Assembly: GCA_028622995.1 (NCBI GenBank)
Contig: JAJQJQ010000031.1
Span: 2,170,001-2,234,000, forward strand
Source of the DNA: Panagrolaimus kolymaensis
Taxonomy: Eukaryota > Nematoda > Chromadorea > Rhabditida > Panagrolaimidae
Length of the DNA: 64,000 nucleotides
Direction of reading: 5' to 3'
The notes below the pieces were generated by a model. The model was not told the origin of the DNA. It saw only the letters and a program-made list of their open reading frames with translations, and ran no database searches. This document shows, piece after piece, positions 32,701-44,189 of this stretch (positions are counted from its first letter, which is position 1; every line of letters begins with the position of its first letter). The translations under genes and the position numbers were made by a program.

Positions 32701-33167
32701 GCCCTATGCCTGTGGCATATGCATACGCCTAAAAGGCACAACCCTTTTTGTCTGCTTCTTTAAAGTTAGAATTGCTAATATTGGAGTTTTAAGTAGCAGA
32801 CAACATCGCGTGCTACATGATTTGCATTAAAGTTTCATTTTAAAGCGAGGGCATGTAAAAATTTGAAAGGATAATATTTAATAGTTAAAGAAACACATAA
32901 AATTTATTTTGGGTCGAAATTTGAAAAAACATTTTCAAACGATTCTTTGTAAAATTTTAGGACCCAACTGAAACATCAAAAAAGGAAAAGGCAATTTGCA
33001 AAGAACTTGATCGCCTTGAAGATTTTTTAACAGATTTTCTTCAATATCCTCAATCTCAAACTTTTAATATGACTGCACTCAATGATTTAATTAAAGCTTT
33101 GTCTGAAAAAGTTAATCAAAAAAACTCGATGAGTAATCACGAAAAAAATAGCTATCACCGTATCTGA
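29786..33167 (+). CDS. Divergent Hsp70-like protein 2, degenerate ATPase site
   Basis: Eight exons, 29786-30074, 30126-30224, 30340-30931, 30982-31274, 31326-31600, 31651-31845, 32097-32255 and 32961-33167, join in frame to 702 residues. The Hsp70 fold is evident from VILTIPISFTLEHQQ, GLEVLNLLFEPIATAI and VVLVGGSTRIPKIQ. The phosphate loops are altered: GIDFGNNNVCV replaces GIDLGTT..., and VIDFGGGKLDVAN has Lys where the catalytic Thr normally stands. After the nucleotide-binding domain the beta domain is reduced to a short unrelated stretch, then a lid-like helical part follows (EEANAVLERAF, then NLEFRQRNQI). Exon 5 ends with a GC donor (GCAAGT). The start could also be a later ATG at 29801. 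Confidence 0.78.
32382..32437 (+). repeat. tRNA-like sequence, probable SINE remnant
   Basis: TGGCATAGTGG is a perfect box A match and lies in the last intron of Hsp70-like gene 2. The expected box B about 45 bp on is degenerate (TGTTAAAACCA). No cloverleaf can be drawn, so it is not a working tRNA. Confidence 0.3.
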
Positions 33168-33233
33168 TTAAATTTTTTTTGTTTAAAAAACTTTTCATTA
33201 AAAATATTATCATTTTTTAAGTGGTCTGGATTA

Positions 33234-34137
33234 AGCGTGGCAAGGGGGCCTATTTTTTTGCTTGCCCCGTCCAACCGGAGCCCGTTCCATTTTAGGCCGA
33301 CCGTGTTAATTAAACTCTTTTTTTCAAAAACAGCAAAAAATGACTGCATCTTTACAGGTTTATCGATTTTCTCTGACCGTAAAAGTATTCAACTTGATTT
33401 ATCGAATTCAGAATGCGTTTTAACAGCAAGTTGAATACATCTTCAATACGCCAATTATGAGGTTAGCGCAGCTACTATTTTGCCTAAATTTTACTTAATG
33501 CTAAACGAGTATATGAGCTAAATATGAAATCTGAACTCGAGATAAAGTTGAATACCTAAAAATAATATATAAAATTAAAATAACCATAAATTTATTACCT
33601 AATACAGATTATGATGGGTAGTGTTGTTGTTTAAAGGGAGTGTCTCAGGCGATGGCAGGATTCCTTACGACGGTTGTTCCTAGCCCGAAAGTTTTTTCAC
33701 TGTCTCAAAGCCTTCCAAAGTGCTACAAAAACTTTGATGCTTTTTGTAGCTATTTGTAAAAAAATTTCCTTCCACGAAAAGCATTTCGAAATGTTTCGTA
33801 AGCAAAAACAAAGGGAGCCGTCGTAAGGAATTCCTGCCATCGCCTGAGACACTCCCTTTAAGAGAGAATTTTTTTTCTTGTGGAATTCAGCTACTGTTTA
33901 AGTTAAAGTTTTAATATCCGTTTTTTTGTGCAATTCTTTATAGTAGAAATATGGAATTGCATAAAAAATGAATGTTGAAAAAAAACTTGCAAATAAAAAT
34001 TTATCCTGAAAAAATAAATTATTCAAAGCCCGTGAGCTTATCTTTTAAAGCTCGCCAGCCCCGTACCCGGCCTGTTGGAAAAAAAGCCTATCCGAACCTG
34101 GGACTAAACGGGCTTGACTGTCCTCCTGCCACGCTTA
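33234..34137. mobile_element. Degenerate TIR element between Hsp70 genes 2 and 3
   Basis: TAAGCGTGGCAAGGGG near 33232 is answered by CTCCTGCCACGCTTA near 34123-34137. GC-rich inner ends resemble those of the GGCC-rich hAT elements elsewhere in the window. The flanking 8-mers match only partly (GTCTGGAT and GACATGAT), so the superfamily is uncertain. A younger TTAA element sits inside it. Confidence 0.4.
33631..33861. mobile_element. TTAA-bounded MITE, copy 1
   Basis: Both ends read TTAAAGGGAGTGTCTCAGGC as inverted repeats of more than 40 bp, continuing through GATGGCAGGA and CCTTACGACGG. TTAA at each border matches piggyBac-type insertion. A related element with TTAAAGGGGGAGTC ends is at 54316-54559. 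Confidence 0.75.
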
Positions 34138-34338
34138 GACATGATCAATTATTTTTCATGGTTCTTCTTTCTAATCCAGTTTAAATAACTTTACATTAAC
34201 ATATTATTCGTACTATTTCATAAATTTGTAATAAAATTGTTCTAAATGAATTAGTTTAAAAAATTAGATGTTTGATACATCATATCGTATTTAAAAATTT
34301 ATTGCCTTTTTTTAAATTTGTAATTTAGCTAAATTAAA

Positions 34339-36570
34339 ATGGTTGCAATTGGAATTGACCTTGGGACAACAAATTCATGTGTTGCAAGCTATACTGTTAA
34401 TGGCGTTGAAGTAATACAAAATCGTTCAGGTTAGTTTCCACATTTTTTATTGAATTTTGTAAAACAAATACATATACATATATATATTTATATATAGGAT
34501 CCCGGACTACGCCATCATTTGTTTTGTTTAGCAATGATCAACCACCAATTGTTGGAACGATTGCGAAAGAAGCAAATGTAAAAAACTGTCAAAATTTAGT
34601 TTATGGTAAGTTTAATGGTTGAAAAGTTCTGACGTCAGCGAAAAATCAGAAATTTGACTTTTCGCTGGAACTCATCCTGGTGAGGATATGCTTTGTTTTA
34701 TTATAAAATCAGCTGATCCCCAACCTTCCCTTAAAATGTCGACGTTAGATATGGACAACTTGAAACTTCCTTATAATATCTTTATAAACTTTTTTGGATT
34801 TTTACATGTTAAAACATTTCAGATTCAAAACGTATGATTGGAAAAGTTTATTCGGATAAAGATTTGCTAAGCGATATTTCTTCTTTAAAATGGCCATTTA
34901 AAGTTGAAAAAGATAACCACAATCGTCCGATTGTACATATTCCAAATTTACTTAAAACAAAGAAGGAATATTATCCTGAAGAAATTTCTGCAATTATTTT
35001 AACACAACTTAAAAGGATTGTTGAAGAATTTCATCTCGAGCCTGGTAAAAAGCTTGTGGATGTTGTAATTACAGTACCCGCATATTTTAATGATTCACAA
35101 CGAGAAGCAACTAAAGAAGCTGCAAAATTGGCAGGTTTAAATGTGTTAAAATTATTGAACGAACCATCTGCCGCGGGTTTAGCGTTATGGTATCAGCGGC
35201 TCAAAGAAAATCTTTTAAATGAGCTCAATATTTTGGTTTATGATTTGGGAGGTGGAACTTTTGATGTTTCAATTATGAATATTAAAAACGGCGAAATAGT
35301 TGTTAAAGCTATAAACGGTGATACACATCTTGGTGGAAATGATTTTGATGCAAGACTAATCGATTTCTTAGTCAAAAAGTTTAAAGAAAAGACTAATGAA
35401 GATGTAGGAAACAACAAAAAAGCATTATGGAAATTAAGGGATGCTGCAATAAAAGCAAAAGAACATTTATCCGATCTTTTGCATTATGAGTAAGTTTATG
35501 CAAATTAGGAAGCAGAAAAGGTTTAAAATAGGAATCAAAAAAAAATTTAGGGCGCCTATTTAAAAAATTCGCATGTTAGTCAACTATCTTGACTAATATG
35601 TGTTTTGAGAAAGATGCGAAAGGGAAAGGAAGTGACAAACGCCACAAAACCCTTAAAATAAACCTTTTTCATTTTTTATGCGTTTTTTTAATACTTTTTC
35701 TGCTTCCTGATACAAATCATTGTTTAATATATAATTTTTTTGATTTTTAGAATCTTTATTGAGTCTTTTAAAAATGATGAAGATTTCGAATACGATATTA
35801 AACGAAACGAATTTGATTCTATTTGTCAAGATCTTTTTGACAAAACGATGGAAATTGTCGACAAAGTTTTAAAAGATGCAAATATGTCCCCATCGAACAT
35901 TAATAAAGTTTTGTTAGTTGGAGGTTCTTCAATAATACCAAAAGTTCAAGAGCTTTTAACTAATAAATTTGGTGGTGATAAAATCAATAAAACTATAAAC
36001 GGCGATGAAGCCGTCGCATATGGTGCCGCAATTCAAGCAGCAATTATTAATGGCGAAATTGAAAAACAATGTAATATGGTTTTAATGGATGTCATTCCGC
36101 TTTCAATTGGAATATCAGTTAAAGACTGTGATTGCAATTGCTCTTGCGACTGCAAAAAAGCAACTTCAGTTTTGATTCCAAGGAATTCAAAGATTCCAAC
36201 AAAAAAATCTGCAACTTATCAAACTGGCTATGATAATCAAACTGAAGTTAAAATTAAGGTAGGGTTCTGAAAAATTTCCCATTCCTTTTCTGTCTTATTT
36301 AATTTCTACTTTTAGATCCTTGAAGGCGAACACAAAGAATCTGAAAAGAATAATTTGCTTGGTGAATTTACCATTGGTGGAATTCCAAAGAATAAAAGTG
36401 GAGCAGAAAGTATCGAAGTTACATATGAAATTGATGCAAACGGGATGCTTACTGCAAGAGCAAAAATTTTGTCAACTGGGAAAGATGCAGGGACCAAAGT
36501 CAATTACAACAAAAAAAGATTAAATTCCGATGATGTTAAAGAAATGATAAAAAATCTTTCCATGAAATAA
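34339..36570 (+). CDS. Hsp70-like protein 3, Cys-rich insert, no lid
   Basis: Exons 34339-34429, 34498-34605, 34823-35489, 35751-36258 and 36316-36570 give 542 residues. A TTTAG acceptor ends at 34329, 9 bp before the ATG. Motifs are [46 protein letters not shown] and [14 protein letters not shown]. The same insert, [14 protein letters not shown], sits in the beta domain, and the lid and EEVD are also missing, as in gene 1. Exon 4 is almost the same as gene 1 exon 5 at the nucleotide level while the rest has diverged. Lack of a signal peptide suggests a cytosolic place. Confidence 0.85.
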
Positions 36571-38063
36571 TGCTCACTAATTTGCAGTTTTTTTGATCTG
36601 AAAAAAAATTCACAGAATCTTAAAAATCTTTAAATCACTCAACTAATCATTGATTTTAATGTTACGGTATCGGGCACGGTTAACCAAAATTTTGAATGGT
36701 ATACCGCAGAATACCGTACGGTACATAGGGGAATATATTTGTATGCCTATTTAAAAAAAATAAAGTTGAATAAAAGTTTAACAATCAAAAGGCCAACAGT
36801 AACCCGAATATGTGATTTATTAATCAATAAAACATATATTGAAAAATAAAAGTTTTAGATTCCAAGCATTTTTTATTTGGAGACAAGTGTTTCTGTTGAT
36901 GCAGAAAATGAAGTGAATTGGTGTAACAAAAATAGCTACATCCTGGCAGAAAATATTTTAAAGTAAAAATTAAAGTCTTTCCTAGGTGAAATGACAGACT
37001 TGTGAAACTTTGTAAAGAACTATACACCATTTAAACTTTTTAAAGTTACGGCACTGAGTTAAAGAAAGATACATCGATAAATTTTAACATACAAATTATA
37101 CAGCGTTAGAACCACTTTTTTATAATTTTTTGCTAACAGTATTTTATTTTAAAATTTTGTTCTTATCTTTTTTATCTTGGTTTGTGAAACCATCCATTAA
37201 TTAAATGATTATTACAGTTTTTTTTTATCAGAATTTTAATTAAAACACTTAAAAAACATTTCTCAAAAAAGTTGCACAAAATTTTGGAAATTGCTAGCTA
37301 AAATAATAAATGAAAAAATATAAATAAGTTATTTTACATTTAAACAAATTTGAAATTGGTTTCTGTCAAAGATATGAACAATATTGTGGTACAAACCTTC
37401 TTCCAAGGATTAAAATAGATGCACCTAAAGTTTGTCGAAAATTTTTTCCATCTGAATCCTTATTTGAAGGTTGTGAAAGTTCTTGAACTTAATCTTTCTT
37501 TTTAAACGCTTATATTATAATAAATATCTAATTTTTTTTTCTCTCACAATAAAAATAATTTGAACGTTAAAAAAGGTTTCTTTTTTGTTGTGGTGTTAAT
37601 TTTTGAAGTGTTTTTTTCTTCTTCTTCTTCTCCTTTCGAGCAATGATTTCATAGTAACCTTACTTTTAAATATCATATTTTTTTTATTATCCAAGTTACC
37701 TCGCAAAAAATGGTATCCTTGAAGGTTGCTTTCCATATCCAAAGTAATGACAACCGCAAAGTATTTTTAAAACAATTTTGATATCTAATCTAAACAATAT
37801 AAAAGTAATAAAAGAAGTGTTAAAACTATAAAATATAAATCCAAATTATTTTTTTTTTAGTTATAAAAAAGCACAAAATAAAAACCTTAACTTGAATAAA
37901 TATTTCTATGCAATAAAACTTCTTTAGTTGCACATAAACAAATTCATAAAAGAGGGTAACAACAACATTGACATCAGTTTTTGATCATATTATCAAACAT
38001 TTAATTTTTTTTTATTAAAAATCAACTATATTTTATGTTCGTACAATAACTCGATCTAATCTA
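36571..38063. other. Intergenic, one possible lone exon
   Basis: The stretch is mostly AT-rich. Near 36660-36730 there is a GGTATACCG / CGGTAC-rich transposon-like scrap. A Cys-containing open frame lies at 37325-37486 and is listed separately. Confidence 0.4.
37325..37486 (+). CDS. Possible terminal exon, Cys-rich, unknown
   Basis: An open stretch reads GFCQRYEQYCGTNLLPRI, then KVCRKFFPSESLFEGCESS and a TGA at 37484-37486. Even Cys spacing and less biased codons suggest real coding. No start or donor-bearing partner exon was found, so this may be a fragment of a secreted protein gene. Confidence 0.25.
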
Positions 38064-38735
38064 CTAAGTGCGTAGTAAAACGTTTTCAGTAAATCGGCCA
38101 TGGATATTGCCTGGAAGATCAAAGTGAGCTACAATGTACCACCATTCAGACGAATTCGATTTAGCAATGCCAATTCCGATCTTTTCAGAAGCTTTCCAGA
38201 TTAATTGAGTGAAGTGGAGGCAACCGGGGTATTGTTCAATATTGGCATAATTGGCACTTGAGACTTCAGAGTACCACATTTTAGCTGGATCTATGCCTAA
38301 AATACTTTCAAATTTTTAAAGTGGACATTAGTATAGCTTTAAAAACGCCAATCGAAAAGGGGAAATGGAATAATCGAAGCCTCTGATGATACCCTACGTG
38401 CATTATGGTTGCTGAAGCCTACTAGCTAATGGATATCCAGCAGCAATATTTTCACCATATTTATTGTTTTGGCAGTGTTCCATTCGTCCTATCAATGCCA
38501 AATGTTGAGCCCATGCTTGAGCGTCACTGTAAGATTACTTACGCCTAGTCTTTAGCTTCTCTGATAACTTACTTGTTTATATTCAAATCCATTACTAGAG
38601 GGCCAACGCCATGGATGGCACGATAGTTATTAATGGCATCAAGCTGCTGAAAACTCGTAAATACAAGAATTTTTTTTCTTGTATTCATCTTATTCTTACC
38701 TTTTTACGAAACTTTTCAATATCTTTAGAATTCAT
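38064..38735 (-). CDS. CAP-superfamily protein, GAPR-1-like
   Basis: Minus-strand exons 38735-38700, 38646-38573, 38526-38423 and 38296-38064 give 148 residues. CAP motifs appear in order: LDAINNYRAIHGVGPLVMD, AQAWAQHLA, HCQNNKYGENIA, CLHFTQLIWKASEKIGIG, and GNIHGRFTENVL. The CAP His and Glu of HFTQ and YGEN are present. There is no signal peptide and no extra Cys-rich domain, which points to the Golgi-associated GAPR-1 type and not to a secreted venom-allergen protein. Length matches that subfamily. The start is the only ATG preceding the CAP fold. Confidence 0.85.
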
Positions 38736-38929
38736 ATCTTTCCCTCCACAGGAAGACACCACCGAAAGACCTTGTAATAAGAAAAAATAAATAGTTGTGA
38801 GATCTTTTATATTACTTTAGAATCAATAAAGTAAAAAAATTGTTATTGCTTTCGTTTTCCAAGCTTGTATCGTAGGGTAATGTTTGTTATACTCTCATTT
38901 TTCTAAAAAATACAAACAAGCGTTTTTTA

Positions 38930-39380
38930 TCATTTAACCTATTGTTGGTTCATTTTTATTTCACAATCAACCAAAGCAAATACACAAAATAAAATAATTT
39001 TGCTTAAATTTTTTGTTGACAAATATTTTTTTCTACAGTCTGTTTCAAGAAAAAAAATAAAAAGGAAAATTTTATAAAGTTTGTTTGTTTTAAAAAATAG
39101 GCACTAAATTAAACATTTGTCTTTTCTTTAATTCATTCACTCATTTTTTATCTTGTAATAATTGCGAAGACACATATAGAGAAAAGAAAAGTTTGATGGA
39201 ACTAAAGTAAAGATAAGTGTTTAGCTTCGTCCCTACTTTTTAAAACAAACAAGCTTGATAAAGTTTTCATTTTTTTTTCTTGAAACAGACTGTAGAAGAA
39301 AATATTTGTCAACAAAAATTTTAAGATAAATTATTTTATTTTGGATTTGCTTTGGTGAGTGCGAAACAAAAATGAATCAA
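38930..39380. repeat. Interspersed repeat, paired inverted copies
   Basis: Bases from about 38990 to 39130 (minus) and 39150 to 39380 (plus) are inverted copies of one another. They carry the family phrases TTGACAAATATTTTT and AAACAGACTGTAG. Together they form a foldback of the family seen at 17030. Confidence 0.65.
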
Positions 39381-40110
39381 CAATATGTTACTTGACAAAA
39401 ACACATGTTTTTATTTCTTAGATGAATTTGGTACGACAAGAAAGATTTTTTTCAGTCCTAAATTTATCTAATATCTTAACAAATCTGAAAATTTTCAAGA
39501 AATAGCACGTCTTTACATTTAGGCTATGTCACGACGCTCGTGATTATCTGCATAAAATCATTCGTCTAAAAATATTGAGCTACTTTGTTTAAACATTTCA
39601 AGATTATAAATAATTAAAACAGTCAAAAAAATGATTCATGCTTTTGTTTTCTAAAAAAATTAAACAGTCATCGTTTGTTTAGAAATATTCAGATAAAAAA
39701 GTACGAAGCAGTGTTTTTTTATTTTCTGTAACAAAACTCTCTAACATGAAGCTGTGGTGATCCACCACGAAGAGGCGGGTAACTCTAGTCTAAAAAATTG
39801 ATATAAAGGAAAAGAAAGACATCGGAAAAGGCTCATTCAGTTGTATTTTGGGTTGTTATGGAAGGTAGAGTAGAAAAGTGTCTGATCCAAGAGTTGTAAT
39901 AGGATTTAGTTAAGAAACGTATATAACGGTAGGGAACCAATGTTTCGTATGTCTTTGTATAAATAATTTGAAAAAAATTAAAATCCACTGACTTTTGAGA
40001 TTCAATATTTACGTTGATCGTTGCCTTCTTTTATTACGTGTGTGTTGCTTTGATTATTTTAGCCTGGCTAAAACCATTTTCTTTCAGTTTTATCTAACTT
40101 CTTAATAATC

Positions 40111-41186
40111 ATGTCCCAAAATTACAAAAACGATAAAGAATGGCAAGAATACAAACAAAAGTATAGTAAGTAATTTTGTTTTGTTAATTGTTTCTTTAAA
40201 GCTTAATATTAACTTTTTTCGTTATCTTTTTTGAACGATTTTAATTGCTTTAAAAGGGACAAACATTTATGCTAAGATTGATCAAAATCAGACATTTATT
40301 ATTTCATAGTTGAAAATTAAGTTAACTTTATTTTACAAATAAGAATTTTTTGTTTCACATAAAAAAATTTCATTACCGTTTACTAAAATCCTAGTTAATG
40401 CCCATTTTGGATTTTTTCTGAGAATATAATAACCCAAGCCTTGGAAATTAAACATTAAAAAATTCCGCAGGTCGCAATAACATAATTATATATTTTCAGA
40501 TAAATCATATCCCGATGAAGAAACCGAAAATAAGCGGTATCAAATTTACAACAAAACTGGGCACTTCTTTGGATGAGGCCCCCCGCTTTTTTTTTATTTT
40601 TTTTAGTTTTCTTTACTAAAGTTTATATATAATAAATTTCTATTTTTATGGTAGTAAATTTTTAGCCTTTACTATCTTTTATCTTAGAACCTTTTTTAAT
40701 TGAGATCCTTCATTGGTTCTTGGATCCATTAAAGGTTCTTAGACATTTATTGGTTCTGGATCTTTAAAATTATTTATGGGGTCTGGATCTCCTTTATTGG
40801 TTCTTGGATCTTTAATTAATTTAGATCCTTTATTTATTTAGATCCTTCTATCGATCTTAGATCCTTATTGAATCCTTCTTTGAAAGTTTGCAATTTGATA
40901 TGATTAACTTTTGTTGGATTAAACAATGAAGCATCAGTAGCCGAATGGTTAGTGATCAGCCCGTCCGATCTGGCATTTTCACAAAAAGTTCGATTCCCTC
41001 AAAAATAAAAAAAGAATGAAAGAAAACTAAAAAAAAAATTAAAAAAAGCGGGGGGCCACATCCAAAGAAGTACCCAAAACTGTTGAACTAATTGAAACTC
41101 AAAACAAGAAATTTGAAGAGGGAAAATCAAGCTTTCGTTGTGCAATCAATCAATTCGCTGATAGAGAAAATCATGAATGTTGTTGA
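40111..41186 (+). CDS. Stand-alone I29 propeptide-like cysteine protease inhibitor
   Basis: Exon 1 is 40111-40165. Exon 2 is 40500-40558 continued at 41082-41186 after a transposon. Without the insert the product is 72 residues. WQEYKQKYNKSYPDEETENK and KKFEEGKSSFRCAINQFAD are the hallmarks of the cathepsin propeptide inhibitor (I29) fold. It ends soon after, with no peptidase domain, like the free propeptide-type inhibitors of insects and CTLA-2. No signal peptide is visible. A TTTCAG acceptor lies 23 bp upstream of the ATG. The insert destroys exon 2, so the allele shown may be inactive; frame is restored exactly when it is removed. Confidence 0.7.
40559..41075. mobile_element. TIR element inside the I29 gene
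   Basis: The ends GGGCACTTCTTTGGATGAGG and, reversed, GGGTACTTCTTTGGATGTGG pair over about 28 bp. AAAACT flanks both sides (40553-40558 and 41076-41081). The 6-bp duplication does not fit hAT. The interior has degenerate direct repeats of GGTTCTTGGATCC and TTTAGATCC type and a tRNA-like box A/B pair. A relative without clear ends is at about 48780-49140. Confidence 0.75.
40930..41000 (+). repeat. tRNA-derived promoter-like sequence
   Basis: TAGCCGAATGG (box A, 40938) and AGTTCGATTCC (box B, 40987) are spaced 49 bp, as in tRNA genes. The acceptor ends do not pair and no convincing anticodon arm forms. It is therefore a tRNA-derived (SINE-like) segment carried by the TIR element. Confidence 0.45.
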
Positions 41187-42800
41187 CATAATTAGTAAGC
41201 TTATTGTCGCTAATTGTGTCAAAATTTTGTAAATTACAGTAATGTATTTCAAGATTAGCAACAAAAAAATGTAAACAAAAATTTTACAGATATTTTATAC
41301 ATTTTTAGACAAATCTTTTCGCATTTTAACTAAACAGATAAAAAATAAAAAATTTTACTTTCGTGTGATTTTTATGGTCTTTTAAAATTATTTAACAATT
41401 AATTCTATAATAAAGACAAAAAAAATATGCAATTTTATGAAATTGACAAAGTTATGCAATAAAATTATTATGAAGTCAATAAAATACTTGAACATTTAAA
41501 TTTTTTATATTGATTAACACAGTTTACAAGATAAAAAATATATTTTACAGAGTCGTTGAAAAATAAAATAAAATACAAAGCTTGGGAACGTGCGCTTTGT
41601 AAACACAAAAAAGTAAATAGGTTAGCAAATACAACGTGCATATCTCAAATTTAGTTTGAACAATTAACAAAATAAAAAACAAATGTTTACTTTACCTCTT
41701 CAATTTTGTGTCACCGACAAATTGCAACTGTGCACAGAAATAAAACAATTTGTTTACTAATTTTACAACAACAAAAAAAGATCAAAGGTTTTTTGTGGCT
41801 CATAAGAGAGACACTCTGCGAGTGAATTTAAAAAAGCAAATACACAAGATAAAAAAATTTTGAATGAATTTCTTGTTGACAAATATATTTTTCTGGAGTC
41901 AGTTTCAAGAAGAAAAAAAAAGGAAAAAAGAAAATTTTATCAAGTTTTTTGTTTTAAAAAGTAGGCACAAAGTTAAATGGAAATCAGCAGAGGGTGATAA
42001 GGATTTGTTCAAATATTACGTAATCAGTGGGGGAATGTGTAGGAAATAAAGTAATATATATATGTATTACTACTATGTATCCACAAAACTTGGTTGAATT
42101 TTCAGAAAAGCGCAAATTCTTTCAGTTACAGTCAAATAAAAAGCTTCGCATTGCCGACAGAGCTGTCGAGGCACCGAAAATCCTTCGAGCCGAGTTTCGG
42201 TGCACCGACTCGAAACTCGATTTTTTCAAGTTATGAGTTTTCGAGTTAACTCGAATGAGTATCAAGAAGAACAATGGGAGAGAGCTGAACAAGACGATCG
42301 TTAGCCAAAAGTTTGTAAAATTGTTTTTAAGAAATGACGAATCCAGCTAATAATAAAGACGACGATAAAATTATTCTCAGTGTTGCATTCCCAGTGTTTT
42401 AAACTACGCGATTGTATTTCTACAAGACCTAAAATTTTTTATGTATTATAAAAAAAATCTATACCTAAATTTTTAGCAATGGCGAAAAAAAAGTTAAATT
42501 TTTAATAGAAATTTATTTTCGCAAATTTTCATAATAAATCATGCATAGTTGAAAGAAGAGCTACAGTAAGAAAACGAAAAAAATCCTATATTAAAGCTTT
42601 GATTCGTCGCTGTTCAAAGCTTTTAAAACAAATTCGAGAGTTTTTTTTTGCAAGTCAGCATAAAGAAAACGTTGAAATGTCATATGTTAAATCACAAAAT
42701 CCGAGCTAGCTAATATCCTTCTGTAATATATTGTAATATTATAAATAACTTTTATTTTTAGAAAAAATTTACAGTTAACTTTTTTTTATGTATTTGGCTT
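41187..42800. other. Intergenic with repeat copies
   Basis: This contains an inverted copy of the 17030 repeat family (41640-41965). It also holds a hairpin near 42168-42210 in which GCACCGAAA pairs with TTTCGGTGC amid CGAAACTCG repeats. No splice-supported gene was found. Confidence 0.4.
41640..41965 (-). repeat. Interspersed repeat, minus copy
   Basis: This is the reverse complement of the 17030-17480 family. It includes GATCAAAGGTTTTTTGTGGC at about 41777, then TTGTTGACAAATAT and CAGTTTCAAGAA. Confidence 0.7.
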
Positions 42801-42829
42801 AACCATCTTTTTCATATCAATCATTAATT

Positions 42830-43365
42830 GTTTCCCCTTTATATGGAATTAATGGGGGAAAGTTAGATAATTTTGATGATGAACAACTTGCTTCATATAA
42901 TGTAAGCGAAAAATATATAGCTAAATTTGAAATTATGGAATTATTTGTAAATCCTTCCAAGCTTCAATATTATTTTATTGTAAATGAAACTAAAATTAAG
43001 TAAGCCTAATTTTTTTCATTTGGGAATATGACTAATTTTTTTTGGTTGTTTATTTTAGTATAACTTCAAAATCTCAAATTAAAATATTTTCCAATTGCCA
43101 AATTTATTTATTTTATCCATGTCATCATGGTTGTGGTTATCCATTTGACATTTTACTTTATATTGAAACACTGGAAAACGAACTTTTTAAAGGGCCATCA
43201 CCAACGATTGCGGCGACAACGAAAAATTCAAAACCTGATTTTACTAAACCAATGCTTCAAACAACTTTTACTTCAAATGTTCTATCATCCACTTCTCAAA
43301 ATATTTCATCTGTTGTTTTAAATTTTATTATTTTAAAACTTGTGTTTGTTAAATTTTTTTTTTGA
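42830..43365 (+). CDS. Partial gene of unknown function, C-terminal part
   Basis: An open stretch ending 42999 (EQLASYNVSEKYIAKFEIME, then NPSKLQYYFIVNETKIK) joins across a GTAAGC-TTTTAG intron to 43059-43365. The second exon has FYPCHHGCGYPFDILLYIE, a Ser/Thr-rich stretch and a hydrophobic C-terminus ending in a few bulky residues, which could be a GPI-anchor signal or a membrane tail. The 5' end is unclear: an in-frame stop lies near 42802 and I found no convincing acceptor or start. I do not recognise the family. Confidence 0.4.
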
Positions 43366-44030
43366 TTTGAACGCTAAATCTTTATTTAACTTTCAAGGGA
43401 CCATTTTTAGGTGTATTTTCTCTGGGCAAAATCTGCTTAACCCACGATATTGTACATACATTTTTTAGACTTTTTGATAAATCGTGTGCCACCTCCTTCT
43501 AAAATCTTTCAAAAATCTGGTAGACTCTCTCTTAATTTTGGAGATAATGATGGAGGAGATTTATTTTGAAAACCATACAATTCTTTACACTTCTAAAAAA
43601 TCTATATTTAAATAAAATTAAAAGCAAAGCGTAATCATTTTTAATGTTAGGCGGAGTAAAAATGGATAAGCTCAACGTGTCGAGAGAGAAAAGGAATGCA
43701 CTTTCTATCAAAGACACATTGATGACAATTTGTTGCGGAAATTGTTGCAATTACAAAATTAGCCCGTAAATTAATCATTGGTTTTAAATAAAAATTAAAA
43801 TATATGATTTACTTTATATAGAATTCATTATGAGGGCTCGCCAGCTTTTACAATAAAAACTGGAAGAAGAAAAAAATGCCTGCGATAAGAAGTTTGCGCA
43901 TGACACCTTTTTCTATTGTAAAATTGTAAAAAAAGTTTTAAAAAAAATGGCAGATTTTCTCAAACTTTTAGAAATAAATCTGGTTTAATTTTATTTTATT
44001 AACTAAAAATTATTTACTTTACCAGGATTA
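43366..44030. other. Intergenic, no gene seen
   Basis: The stretch is AT-rich. The minus open frame 43532-43750 has no domain or splice support. Confidence 0.35.
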
Positions 44031-44034
44031 TAGA

Positions 44035-44186
44035 TTAGAATCTCCTCTGAAATGCCATTGAATTAGTTTCTAAAAAAACCCTTTTTTGAAAAAATGCTAG
44101 TGACTCAAAGTTTTCGTTTGCATGATTTCTTTCAAAAAATGGTTTTTTAAGAAACTAATTCAATGGCATTTTAGAGGAGATTCTAA
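44035..44186. mobile_element. Small foldback MITE
   Basis: TTAGAATCTCCTCTGAAATG and its reverse complement near 44167-44186 bound a 152-bp hairpin with arms of about 45 bp (GCCATTGAATTAGTTTC). Borders read TTA/TAA or TA/TA, compatible with Harbinger or mariner insertion. Confidence 0.7.
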
Positions 44187-44189
44187 TTT

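Noticed and set aside
40930..41000. Functional tRNA gene
   Set aside because: Box A and box B fit, but acceptor and anticodon arms do not fold, and it sits within a transposon.
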